Source: Candidatus Aminicenantota bacterium
GTDB lineage: Bacteria > Acidobacteriota > Aminicenantia > Aminicenantales > Aminicenantaceae
Assembly: GCA_030614685.1 (NCBI GenBank)
Contig: JAUWTO010000010.1
Span: 1 to 32,863 of the forward strand
Length of the DNA: 32,863 nucleotides
Direction of reading: 5' to 3'
Under the pieces are notes generated by a model. That model saw only the letters and a program-made list of their open reading frames with translations. It ran no database searches and was not told the DNA's origin. Shown here piece after piece: positions 7,960 through 16,862 of the stretch (position 1 is its first letter; the number at the start of each line of letters is the position of its first letter). Position numbers and translations under genes: made by a program.

Positions 7960-10839
7960 TCAACCCTTGAAATCTTTAATAAAGTTGTGGAAGTCGATCT
8001 CATTGGCGTCCAGGCCGTAGGCGTAGACGTAGCGGCTCGCCATGCGTGAAGCGAATACGGCCCGCAGATAGGCCTCGGGGACCCGCCTCATGATCTTTTC
8101 GAATCCCAGTTCGTCGATCAGCACACGGGGACAGCAGCACTGGATGACATTCCTGAACAACGTACGGTCCTTGAACAATTCGGAGGCATAGATGGCGTCG
8201 GTCACGCTGTTGATCTTGTCGCTCAGTCTGTCGGTCAGCAACACCAGGGAGATCCCTTTCTCACGGTTTTCTTTGGAGATCGCCTGGAATTCCAGGGTGG
8301 CGTTCTCGCGGATGATATCGAGGATCTCGGCGATATAGCGCTTCCGGAAGGCCGGGATGCGGTGGTTTTTGACACACATCTTCCTGGTGTGCTCCTCATC
8401 CGAAAGAGCCAGGCTGACAAAGACCTCCAGGGATGATGATGTTACCCCACCCTTGTTGGCGGAAGCGTCTTTGAAAATAATGACGCCTTTTTCCTCCAGG
8501 CGGAGGCGTGCACCCTGGGTCAGGAACAGGTTGGCTCCCTCAGATATGACCTTGAAGCGGGGATTCCCCTCCTCGTCCAGGAACCGGGTCCAGTTGTTGA
8601 TGGTTATGGAGGCGGGCCGCCCCCCACAGGGCACGAACAGGTCGGCCGAAAATCTGGAGTCAAAATGGAAGGAGTTGCGAAACTCCAGCCCGCTCACGAC
8701 CTTCTGCCCGTCCGGAAGGATCACATCCTCCTGATCGACCTTGACCAGGAAGCCCTGCCTGGACAGACAGGACTTCCGGAAGTGGCCGACAGGTTTACGT
8801 TCGAGCGCAAGCCTCTTCAGCTCCTTCCGGTTCAATCCTTTAGGATCGTAGAGAACCCCGGAACCGTCGATGATCGCCAGGATCTGGTCCTGGGAGATCA
8901 GGATCTCATTGCTGCCCAGGTCCCCGTCCGGCCCCCCCGTCATGACTTTGGTGATCTGCTCTTCCTTCCAGCCCAGCTCAGCCAGGATGTTCAGCACATA
9001 CTGATGGACCGAATTGGTGGTCATCCCGTACAGGTCGTGAGGGATCCCGCCCATGGTCACCGGTTTGCCCGTGGAAAAGGACTTCCAGTAGGGATAATCC
9101 AGGGCCTTGGCACGCTGCGAGGCCCACTCCATGAGGTCGGCGGTGCCTTCGTCCGGCCCCAGGAACAGAATGACCTCCCTGCCGTAATAGTCCAGGATGT
9201 TTTCATCCGGGACCAGCAAATCCAGCAGCCCGTTGATGTATTTCTTAAAGGCGCATTCCGCCTTGTCCTGGTCTTCCCAACCCAAGAGGACCGTGCCCTT
9301 GGAGCCCCCTTCCGGGATGTCTTTGTTCTTTTTCTGCTGAGTGTCGGCCAGGTTGTAGTTCTCGTCAAAGATAAAATCCGAATTATTGATGTAGTTCTGA
9401 AAAGAGTTGGAGCGGACGATGCGGATCCCTCCCCGTGAAATGTCCCGAAAACGGATGTGGAACCCGCGCAGCTCGATCCCCAGGACATGGAAGATGCCGT
9501 AGGGCCTGCGGGGATAGTCGACCATGTTCAGGAATCCGGGCTCGTACATGAAGGAAATGGAGATTTTTTCCTCTTTGTAAAAGTTGGTCCGGAGGATGGA
9601 GCGGATGAAGAGCAGGATCGCCTGGTATACCTGTCGGTCGACCTCCACAGGGATCCGCCGCTGGATCTCGTCGGTAAGTTTGTCCAGGTCCTCTTCTATA
9701 TCATGGTCTTTGTGAAAGGGATTGAACTTGCGGTCAAACAGGCGAAAGAGATCTTTGAGATATACATAGTTACCGATCAGGGCATCCCAGACCTTGGCCT
9801 CGGTGAAGGTGTCCTTGGCCAGCTTGGTCTTCAGGTTCCGCAGGATGCCCATGAGCTCAGGCGAGTCGTGCAGGACCTCGGCGATCTTCAGGTATTCTTC
9901 GTTGTAGGCAAACAGGAACTGATGAGCGAAACTCCAAGCAGAGACACCGAAGACCGTCTCCTGGGCCGTGAGCTTCCCCTGACGGAACAGGTCAGACAGG
10001 GGGCTGTCGGGGACCACATACACCAGGGTGAACTCAGAGATCAGGTTCTGCAGGAGCTCCTCGTCTGTGATCCTGTCCAGGTAGAACACATACACGGTCT
10101 TGCCATTGGAGAACTGTTCGATGTATTTGCGGTTGGACACCATCCTGTGGGTGTTGATCACATCAGAGATGTTGGAAAAGAAGCAGCTGCTGGAGTCCCG
10201 GTTAGTGACGATCATGATGCGGTGCTCTTCCGTGTCCTGTTTCAGGGAGACCTCGATATGGGGTGTCTCCCACCCACTGCTGGTATCGAGAGCCCTTTGG
10301 TAGCGGGCATAGGTCTCCGGTGTGGTGGTCTTCAGGAAATCCTGGCAGGCGATGGCCTTGAGGTCTGTCTTTTCCGGATAGACCTTGTCCATCCGGATGG
10401 TGGGCTTGTACACCAGATACATGCGCAGGTGCTCGGCGCCGCGGGCCTTGCCCGAAGTCCGGTAAGACTGAATGCGGTGGTTGGGATAGCGTTCCTCGAT
10501 CCTCCGCTCTATCTCCATGGCTCGCTTGTGGTCATCATCCACGAGGTAAATGGCTTCCTCTTCCGCTTCGGTCTCCAAGTCGATGATGAGGTCCTTGTCG
10601 CTGCGGACCATGGCCATGATCTCGGCCGCCTTGATAGCTTCGATGTGGCCGGCGATGGTCTCGATGGGTGTCGTGCGGAAATAATAGGGCGCCATTCCCA
10701 GCTTGGTACAGAACCAGTCGATCTCTGCCCGTACCGCCTGCTCCGTGCACTGCCCATGGCTCTGGATGATCTCTTCCACCTGCCGCATCTGGTCTTCGGA
10801 CAAAAGAGCCTTCTCAGCTATTTTTTTCAAGGTTTTCAT
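7960..10839 (-). CDS. Large NAD-type glutamate dehydrogenase (about 110 kDa class)
   Basis: 959 aa; GGIRIVRSNSFQNYINN, KNKDIPEGGSKGTVLL, GPDEGTADLMEWAS, MTGGPDGDLGSNEI, ISEGANLFLTQGARL. Confidence 0.85.
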   Translation of the reverse strand: MKTLKKIAEKALLSEDQMRQVEEIIQSHGQCTEQAVRAEIDWFCTKLGMAPYYFRTTPIETIAGHIEAIKAAEIMAMVRSDKDLIIDLETEAEEEAIYLVDDDHKRAMEIERRIEERYPNHRIQSYRTSGKARGAEHLRMYLVYKPTIRMDKVYPEKTDLKAIACQDFLKTTTPETYARYQRALDTSSGWETPHIEVSLKQDTEEHRIMIVTNRDSSSCFFSNISDVINTHRMVSNRKYIEQFSNGKTVYVFYLDRITDEELLQNLISEFTLVYVVPDSPLSDLFRQGKLTAQETVFGVSAWSFAHQFLFAYNEEYLKIAEVLHDSPELMGILRNLKTKLAKDTFTEAKVWDALIGNYVYLKDLFRLFDRKFNPFHKDHDIEEDLDKLTDEIQRRIPVEVDRQVYQAILLFIRSILRTNFYKEEKISISFMYEPGFLNMVDYPRRPYGIFHVLGIELRGFHIRFRDISRGGIRIVRSNSFQNYINNSDFIFDENYNLADTQQKKNKDIPEGGSKGTVLLGWEDQDKAECAFKKYINGLLDLLVPDENILDYYGREVILFLGPDEGTADLMEWASQRAKALDYPYWKSFSTGKPVTMGGIPHDLYGMTTNSVHQYVLNILAELGWKEEQITKVMTGGPDGDLGSNEILISQDQILAIIDGSGVLYDPKGLNRKELKRLALERKPVGHFRKSCLSRQGFLVKVDQEDVILPDGQKVVSGLEFRNSFHFDSRFSADLFVPCGGRPASITINNWTRFLDEEGNPRFKVISEGANLFLTQGARLRLEEKGVIIFKDASANKGGVTSSSLEVFVSLALSDEEHTRKMCVKNHRIPAFRKRYIAEILDIIRENATLEFQAISKENREKGISLVLLTDRLSDKINSVTDAIYASELFKDRTLFRNVIQCCCPRVLIDELGFEKIMRRVPEAYLRAVFASRMASRYVYAYGLDANEIDFHNFIKDFKG

Positions 10840-11056
10840 TAACAGCTCCTTGGGAAATTCGAGAGTCCAAAGCTATGCCGTTTAAAAGCGCCCCATTTTA
10901 CCACACGAGCCCCATAAATTCACCCATAAGCGTTCCCATGGAGGAACCTCTCCGGTCGCCTGGGTTGGCGCACACTCCTCTTCTTGGTCTGTTCAAGAGG
11001 AGCGCACGGCGTGGTTGCATTTCTTCCCGGGTATAAGGTTCAGGCGCATGGGGAAA

Positions 11057-11125
11057 GGAGAGTTTGTCTGATTGAGCCGAAGACCCACCCAACCACCCCA
11101 TGCGGCTCAATAAGACAGACTCTCC
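11057..11125 (+). repeat. Stem-loop element 1
   Basis: GGAGAGTTTGTCTGATTGAGCCG / AAGACCCACCCAACCACCCCATG loop / CGGCTCAATAAGACAGACTCTCC; 23-nt arms, 1 wobble and 1 mismatch. Confidence 0.9.
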
Positions 11126-11224
11126 TCAGAGCTGTGAGCATGAGAGGAAAGAATCCCCGGGGGAAGGAAGGGGGAGCTTGATCGGCGAATCTTCCCCTCC
11201 GGTCGCCTGGGTTGGCGCACACTC

Positions 11225-11301
11225 CTCCTCTTGTTCTGTTCAGGGGAGCGCATGGGGTGGTTGGGTGGATCTTCCGCTCCTCCTGAACAGAACAAGAGGA
11301 G
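11225..11301 (-). repeat. Stem-loop element 2 (loop in opposite orientation)
   Basis: CTCCTCTTGTTCTGTTCAGGGGAGCG / CATGGGGTGGTTGGGTGGATCTTC / CGCTCCTCCTGAACAGAACAAGAGGAG. Confidence 0.9.
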
Positions 11302-11350
11302 AACCGATTCTTGCATTTCCCATGGGATTCCTATATCATTCATCCTCAAA

Positions 11351-11719
11351 ATGAAAGCCAAAGCGGTCGCTAGCCTCCTCGTGGGTTGGTTCATTCCCGG
11401 CCTGGGCCATGCCCTGCTCAAAAAGTACTCCAGAGCGGTAATCTTTTTTGTCAGCATCTCCGCCATGACGGCTCTCGGGGTGCTCATGGGTGGCAAGATC
11501 TATTCCTTTCAGACCGAAAATCCCATCACCATCCTGGCGTTCTTCTCCGAGATCGGATACGGCAGTTGCTACCTCCTGTCGAAGATCCTCAGCTTCGGGC
11601 TCGGTAACCTCCAGAGCACGACATTTGAATTCGGAACCGCCTACATCGCCGGCGCCGGGCTCCTGAACTACCTGGTGGCCCTGGACGCCTACGACATCGC
11701 GATCGGGAAAAAATCATGA
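11351..11719 (+). CDS. Small membrane protein, possibly DUF6677-like
   Basis: MKAKAVASLLVGWFIPGLGHALLKKYSRAVIFF...; the longer ORF from 11231 would start inside the hairpin repeat. Confidence 0.65.
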   Translation: MKAKAVASLLVGWFIPGLGHALLKKYSRAVIFFVSISAMTALGVLMGGKIYSFQTENPITILAFFSEIGYGSCYLLSKILSFGLGNLQSTTFEFGTAYIAGAGLLNYLVALDAYDIAIGKKS

Positions 11720-11892
11720 TCTTCCAGAGCCACCTCCTCTCCATGATCGTGTATTCCTTTTTTGTCTGCCTGGTGCTGGGCCTCATCCGGCGGAACGACA
11801 GGAAAGCGCAGCTGCGTTATGGCCTTTCCCTGTTCCTCATCATGGTGGGGGGTGCCCTGATCTTCGGATGGTTCATGTTCCTTTTTATCTAG
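11716..11892 (+). CDS. Small two-TM membrane protein
   Basis: MIFQSHLLSMIVYSFFVCLVLGLIRRNDRKAQLRYGLSLFLIMVGGALIFGWFMFLFI; ATGA overlap with the upstream CDS. Confidence 0.6.
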   Translation: MIFQSHLLSMIVYSFFVCLVLGLIRRNDRKAQLRYGLSLFLIMVGGALIFGWFMFLFI

Positions 11893-11949
11893 ACCACAGC
11901 AGACCCTCCCACTTTTATCCAAGATCCTGAGCATTTGCTTTAAACGCTA

Positions 11950-12110
11950 GTTTGTGGGGAAGCAGGCCACTGCGACATCGGTGGCACCCGCCTGAATTCG
12001 CTGCTGCTGAGAGTATCCCAAGGGGACGGCCGAAGAGGCAGCGGGGAGAGGCGATAAGGAGCCAACAGGAGCTAGGCTGCTGCCCTATAAACAGCCCTGC
12101 CCCCACAGAC
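11950..12110. ncRNA. Candidate structured RNA, family not recognised, strand uncertain
   Basis: Ends pair as GTTTGTGGGG (11950-11959) with CCCCACAGAC (12101-12110); inner GCAGG/CCTGC; hairpins CCACTG..CGGTGG and CGCTGC (11999-12004)..GCAGCG (12038-12043). Confidence 0.35.
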
Positions 12111-12112
12111 AC

Positions 12113-12141
12113 TTTCCAAAGAGAGGCAAGTAGCATATAAT
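12113..12141 (+). promoter_or_regulatory. Putative sigma70-type promoter for ftsE
   Basis: TTTCCA - 17 nt - TATAAT. Confidence 0.5.
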
Positions 12142-12194
12142 ATTTGCGCTTTGGAGTTCATGAATACACAGCAGAAACGGATCGAAAACCGAGC

Positions 12195-12860
12195 ATGATT
12201 GAGCTGTATCACGTCTGGAAACAGTATCAGAAACCCCATTGGGCCCTCTCGGACGTCTCCTTCCATGTCGAGAGGGGAGATTTCTGGTTCATCACGGGGC
12301 CCAGTGGATCGGGGAAAACCACGCTGCTCAAGATCATGTTCCGCGAGATCCTCCCAACCCAGGGCCAGATCATCATTGACCGCCGCAACATCCTGAAGAT
12401 ATCCGACCACAGGATCTACCAGCTGCGGAGGAAAATGGGGATCGTATTCCAGGATTTCAGGCTGCTTTTTCATAAGAAAGTCTTCGACAACGTCGCGATC
12501 GTACTGGAAATCCTAGGTGTTCCGCGGAAGGAGATCCGGCGCCGTGTGTTCGCTGCCCTGCGCATGGTCAACCTCCACAACAAGATGTGGGAATATCCCT
12601 CGCACCTGTCCTACGGGGAACAGCAGCGGGTGGCCATCGCCCGGGCGGTTGTCAACCAGCCCACCATCATCCTGGCGGACGAACCCACCGGAAACCTGGA
12701 TACGGAACTGGCCTTCGAGATCATGAGCCTGTTCCGAGAGATCAACAAGCGGGGGGCCACAGTGATCATATGTACTCATGACCGGGAGCTCATCCGACAT
12801 TTCGGACAGAAGATCCTGTTTCTATACAAGGGAAAACTCCTGAGAAAGGAAGCACTCTGA
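12195..12860 (+). CDS. ftsE: Cell division ATP-binding protein FtsE
   Basis: MIELYHVWKQY..., Walker A GPSGSGKTT, LSYGEQQRVAIARA signature, ADEPTGNLD. The ORF-track start at 12144 looks too long. Confidence 0.92.
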   Translation: MIELYHVWKQYQKPHWALSDVSFHVERGDFWFITGPSGSGKTTLLKIMFREILPTQGQIIIDRRNILKISDHRIYQLRRKMGIVFQDFRLLFHKKVFDNVAIVLEILGVPRKEIRRRVFAALRMVNLHNKMWEYPSHLSYGEQQRVAIARAVVNQPTIILADEPTGNLDTELAFEIMSLFREINKRGATVIICTHDRELIRHFGQKILFLYKGKLLRKEAL

Positions 12861-13756
12861 TTTTTCAGAAACTGAAGTATTTCGGTCGCGAGGCTGTCAA
12901 CAACCTCTGGCAGTATCGCGTCCGGAACCTGTTCTCGATCACCATCATCTGTCTGTCCTTCCTGATCCTGGGAGTATTCCTCTCGCTCTCGAACAACCTC
13001 AGGTTCATGGCCGATCAGGTCTCCCAGAACATGGCAGTGGTCTTCTTCCTGGAAAAAGACGTTTCCGAAGACCAACTCCGGTCCATTGAGGAGAAGCTCG
13101 CCGGATCCTCGCTGGTCCTCCAGGCAAACTTCATCTCCTCCCGGGACGCCGTGACCAAGTTCACGGAGAGGTTTCCAGAGCTGCAGGGGATCGTGGACAA
13201 TCTCAGGAGCAATCCGTTCCCCCCTTCCTTCGAGGCCACTCTCAAAGAAAACCTCCTCTCCTCCGATATCACAGCTGAAGTCATCGCCGAGATGGTGATC
13301 CTGCCCGGAGTCGAGGATGTGCAGTTCAACCGGGACTGGATCGAACGCATGCAGTCGCTGAGCCGCCTGGCCAGCGCCATCGGATTTTTTCTGGGTGGGA
13401 TCCTCATCCTGGCCTCCTTTTTCATCATATCCAACGTCATCAAGCTCAATGTCTTTTCCCGCAAGGACGAGATCGAGATCTTGCGCATGAGCGGTGCCAC
13501 CAACACCTTCATCCGCATCCCGTTCCTGCTCGAGGGTGTGGTCCTCGGTTTCCTGGGGGGACTGCTCTCACTTCTTCTGCTGCTGGTCCTGATCCAGATC
13601 TTCCCCCTCTACCTGGGCGGCTCTCTCGGTGCCCTAAGGGACCTGATCAACTTCCGTTACCTCACGTTCCCACAGAGCGTGAACATCGTGCTCGGTGGAG
13701 CGACCATCGGCTTTACAGGCAGTCTGACCTCCCTGGCCCGCTTCCTCAAAAACTGA
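12857..13756 (+). CDS. ftsX: Cell division protein FtsX (probable non-ATG start)
   Basis: In-frame extension upstream of ATG 13007 reads (L)IFQKLKYFGREAVNNLWQYRVRNLFSITIICLSFLILGVFLSLSNN, which includes the expected TM1; CTGA overlap with ftsE. Confidence 0.85.
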   Translation: MIFQKLKYFGREAVNNLWQYRVRNLFSITIICLSFLILGVFLSLSNNLRFMADQVSQNMAVVFFLEKDVSEDQLRSIEEKLAGSSLVLQANFISSRDAVTKFTERFPELQGIVDNLRSNPFPPSFEATLKENLLSSDITAEVIAEMVILPGVEDVQFNRDWIERMQSLSRLASAIGFFLGGILILASFFIISNVIKLNVFSRKDEIEILRMSGATNTFIRIPFLLEGVVLGFLGGLLSLLLLLVLIQIFPLYLGGSLGALRDLINFRYLTFPQSVNIVLGGATIGFTGSLTSLARFLKN

Positions 13757-13941
13757 TCAGGTTCAGCTCCCGCACTGCGCCGGCATCCGGGGGTTCAGGG
13801 GATGTGGGAAATTGTCTGGTGTTATACGCCCCGTCCTGAGAACAGGCATGACCTCGTTAGGCAGCCGGAGAGACAATCCTGGAGTCGAACCTTGCGGGTG
13901 TGATTGACATGGCTCGATGCATTGATTTACAATTCGAACAA

Positions 13942-14688
13942 ATGGCGTCTTTAGGGCAGGAACTCAAGCGTGAAAGGGAACTCCGGGGCATTCCGCTCAA
14001 GGAGATCGCCGAAGCCACCAAGATCAACCTCCGGTTTCTCCGCTCCCTGGAGGAAGACCAGTTCGATATCTTGCCGGGAAAGTTTTTCACCCGCGGCATC
14101 ATCCGCTCCTATGCAGGGTATCTCGGACTGGAAGAACACATGATCCTGAACCTGTATCAGGAAACACTGGAGCAGGGGGATCTCCCCCGGGAAGAGGTGG
14201 CAAAAGAGGACGGGAAGGAACGAGGCGGTGACCGGGTCAAGAAGATTTTCTCTTACTCGCTCATGGCAGTGTTTCTGACGACGGTGCTGGTCGTTTTCTT
14301 CATCCTCATCCAGAAAAAGGAAGCGGAACCGGTTACCCCTGCCTCCTCCACGCCGGCCTCGGCCTTCGTCGAAGAGGAGTCTCCCCCTCCCCCGGTAGTG
14401 GAATCAGAGTCGACTGAGACCGAGCTCCACCTGGACATTGCCTTCACCCAGGAAACCTGGGTCCAGGTCTTCGCCGATGGTGAACTGAAGCTGGATACCA
14501 TCAAGCAGTCGGGTGATAGCTTCCAGGTCACGGCCCTGGAATCCCTCCGGATCAACACAGGTAATGCCGGGGGCTTCACTTTTACACTGAACGGCAAAAC
14601 AGCGAAAGCCCTGGGCCTCCCGGGCCGGGTGATCAATGACACGATCATAACGCTCGAGAACTACCGGGAATTCCTCGAGGAAAATTAG
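13942..14688 (+). CDS. RodZ-like membrane protein with N-terminal HTH and C-terminal DUF4115-like domain
   Basis: MASLGQELKRERELRGIPLKEIAEATKINLRFLRSLEEDQFDILPGKFFTRGIIRSYAGYLGL; TM; LDIAFTQETWVQVFADGE. Confidence 0.82.
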   Translation: MASLGQELKRERELRGIPLKEIAEATKINLRFLRSLEEDQFDILPGKFFTRGIIRSYAGYLGLEEHMILNLYQETLEQGDLPREEVAKEDGKERGGDRVKKIFSYSLMAVFLTTVLVVFFILIQKKEAEPVTPASSTPASAFVEEESPPPPVVESESTETELHLDIAFTQETWVQVFADGELKLDTIKQSGDSFQVTALESLRINTGNAGGFTFTLNGKTAKALGLPGRVINDTIITLENYREFLEEN

Positions 14689-14696
14689 TCAGGCCA

Positions 14697-16862
14697 ATGG
14701 AGAATCCCAAACCCAAAGGGCCCCGTGTCATCGGATTCATCATCGTCCTCCTCATCATCCTGTTCTTCGCTATCGAGATCTTTGTGCGCGAGACACAGCA
14801 GTTCTCGCCCACCACCATGACCAACATTCTGCTGGCTTCGCTCCAGATCATCGTCCTGCTGATGTTCCTCATCCTGCTGTTCGTGCTGGGTCGCAACCTG
14901 GTCAAGCTCTACATGGAACGGAAAAGGAAAGTCGCGGGCGCCCATTTCAAGACCAAGCTGGTCCTCTTCTTCATCGCGCTCACCCTGATCCCGACCCTGC
15001 TGCTGTTCTTTTTTGCCAGCGACCTGATAAGCCGCAACATCGAGCAGTGGTTCAAGACTCCCATCGATAAGATCCTGGAAGACACGCGCAGCCTCTCCGA
15101 AGGGATCTACCAGAGCAACGACGATGTCACACTCCACTACGCAGAGCAGCTGAACAACGCCATCCGGTCCCAGAATCTGGTGGACGTGCGCAACCGCGGC
15201 CCCATGATGGATTTCGTGAAGGAAAAGCTAAAGGAATACAAGGTTGACGAGATCGGGGTCTATCTTGACGAGCAAGAGCTGTTCGCATACATGAACCCGG
15301 ACCTTCCCCTCAAGTACTACCGGGACCTGGATACCAACTTCGTCAAACTGGCTCATCTGGGAGAAAAGATCCGCACGATCGACGACATGGGGACCGGAGA
15401 GATGATCCGCCGTGGCGTCTCGTACAACATCCCGGAAACCGGCAACCTGCTGGTTGTCGTCAGTAAATTCCTTCCCCAAAGCTATGCCGAGAAGATCGAG
15501 AATATCCGGGCCTATGTGGACCGCTACCGGCAGCTCAAAATCCAACGCAATCCGGTCAAGACGTTCTATCTGCTGACACTCATCTTCATCACCCTGCTCA
15601 TCGTGTTCGCTGCAAGCTGGATCGGGTTTCACTTGGCCAAGGGGATCACCGTTCCCATCGAAAAACTGGCCAATGCCACCAAGGAAGTGTCCAAGGGAAA
15701 CCTGGATATCCGGGTGGAGGACCCGGCTTCGGACGAGATCGGCATTTTTATCGAATCGTTCAACCAGATGATCTCGGACCTCAAGGAGAGCCAGCGCAGC
15801 ATCGCACTGAAAACAGCAGAACTGGAAGGCAGAAAGCAGTACATCGAGACCGTCCTCAACAACGTCACGACCGGAGTCGTAACGCTGGACGCCAAGGGCA
15901 CCATCACAACCATCAACCCTTCGGCCCGCACCATGCTGGGCCTCAGGGAGAAGGACCTGGTCGGGAAAAACCATACGGATGTTTTGAGCGATGCCCGCTA
16001 TAAAGAGCTCGGCAAACAGATCCGCAGGGGCATGACGAATCGCTTTCAGACCACGGATAAAGAGATCATGATCAAGCTCGCCACCCAGAACGTGACCCTG
16101 GCTCTCTCGATGTCCCCGTTGAGACTGTCCGACAACCGTTTTTCCGGGATGATCCTGGTCCTCGACGACCTGACTCAGTTGATCCAGGCCCAGAAGATCG
16201 CCGCCTGGAAAGAGGTGGCCCAGCGCGTGGCCCACGAGATCAAGAATCCCTTGACTCCGATTCAGCTTTCTGCCGAGCGCATACTGAAAAAAATACGGAA
16301 CAAAGACGACCTCAAGGACAAAGCCATCGAGGAAGGCGCCAACACCATCGTACAGGAAGCAGGGGCCATCAAGTCGCTGGTGGACGAGTTCTCCAACTTC
16401 GCCCGCATGCCCAAGATCCAGCTGCAGGAGGTGGATATCAACGACATCATCCATCAGGCGATCGCGCCCTTCAGAGGCATCTTCTCTGAAGTGAAATTCC
16501 AGACGGATTTCGCCGCCGATATCCCCCTCTCCATCACAATCGACCCGGAGCAGATGCGGCGCGTGTTCATCAACCTCTTCGATAATGCCATCGATGCGAT
16601 GAACAAACAGGGCGAGGTAGGGATCAGGACCTCCTTCGACAAGCTGCAACAGCGGGTCTCCATCGAGATCTCCGACTCCGGTCCCGGGATCTCGGAGGAG
16701 GACAAAGAGAAGCTCTTCCTCCCCTACTTCTCCACAAAGAAAAAGGGGACAGGCCTCGGTCTCGCGATCGTCAACCAGGTCATCAACGAACATAAGGGCA
16801 CCATCCACGTGGAAGACAACAAGCCCCTGGGTGCCAGGTTCGTCATCCAACTCCCGACATGA
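14697..16862 (+). CDS. NtrY-like sensor histidine kinase (TM-HAMP-PAS-HisKA-HATPase)
   Basis: 721 aa; RVAHEIKNPLTPIQLSAERI H-box; NLFDNAIDAM, DSGPGI, GTGLGLAIV. Confidence 0.93.
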   Translation: MENPKPKGPRVIGFIIVLLIILFFAIEIFVRETQQFSPTTMTNILLASLQIIVLLMFLILLFVLGRNLVKLYMERKRKVAGAHFKTKLVLFFIALTLIPTLLLFFFASDLISRNIEQWFKTPIDKILEDTRSLSEGIYQSNDDVTLHYAEQLNNAIRSQNLVDVRNRGPMMDFVKEKLKEYKVDEIGVYLDEQELFAYMNPDLPLKYYRDLDTNFVKLAHLGEKIRTIDDMGTGEMIRRGVSYNIPETGNLLVVVSKFLPQSYAEKIENIRAYVDRYRQLKIQRNPVKTFYLLTLIFITLLIVFAASWIGFHLAKGITVPIEKLANATKEVSKGNLDIRVEDPASDEIGIFIESFNQMISDLKESQRSIALKTAELEGRKQYIETVLNNVTTGVVTLDAKGTITTINPSARTMLGLREKDLVGKNHTDVLSDARYKELGKQIRRGMTNRFQTTDKEIMIKLATQNVTLALSMSPLRLSDNRFSGMILVLDDLTQLIQAQKIAAWKEVAQRVAHEIKNPLTPIQLSAERILKKIRNKDDLKDKAIEEGANTIVQEAGAIKSLVDEFSNFARMPKIQLQEVDINDIIHQAIAPFRGIFSEVKFQTDFAADIPLSITIDPEQMRRVFINLFDNAIDAMNKQGEVGIRTSFDKLQQRVSIEISDSGPGISEEDKEKLFLPYFSTKKKGTGLGLAIVNQVINEHKGTIHVEDNKPLGARFVIQLPT

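Larger units (their letters stand above)
10950..11301. repeat. Hairpin repeat island 1 (one degenerate and two intact stem-loop elements)
   Basis: 31-bp direct repeat 10950-10980 = 11197-11227; hairpins at 11057-11125 and 11225-11301 with related loops. Confidence 0.85.

Noticed and set aside
10898-11222. Small ORFs with the MGWLGGSS-type peptide in repeat islands
   Set aside because: These are translations of the hairpin loop (CATGGGGTGGTTGGG...) and occur in different frames and contexts; they are not supported as proteins.
11057-11301. Integron attC sites or ordinary terminators
   Set aside because: No GTTRRRY/RYYYAAC core sites, no U-tracts, and the loop rather than the ends is conserved; I keep a folded-ssDNA recombination site only as a hypothesis.
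11231-11350. N-terminal extension of the DUF6677-like ORF
   Set aside because: The upstream start falls inside stem-loop element 2; the hydrophobic domain begins at ATG 11351.
11990-12060. Glycine, TPP or cobalamin riboswitch (short matches CCGAAGAGGCA, CTGAGAG, GCCACTG)
   Set aside because: Only isolated short matches; the rest of each consensus is missing.
13868-13885. GGAGTCGAACC, resembling a tRNA T-loop complement
   Set aside because: The flanking sequence does not give a T-stem, acceptor stem or anticodon arm on either strand.
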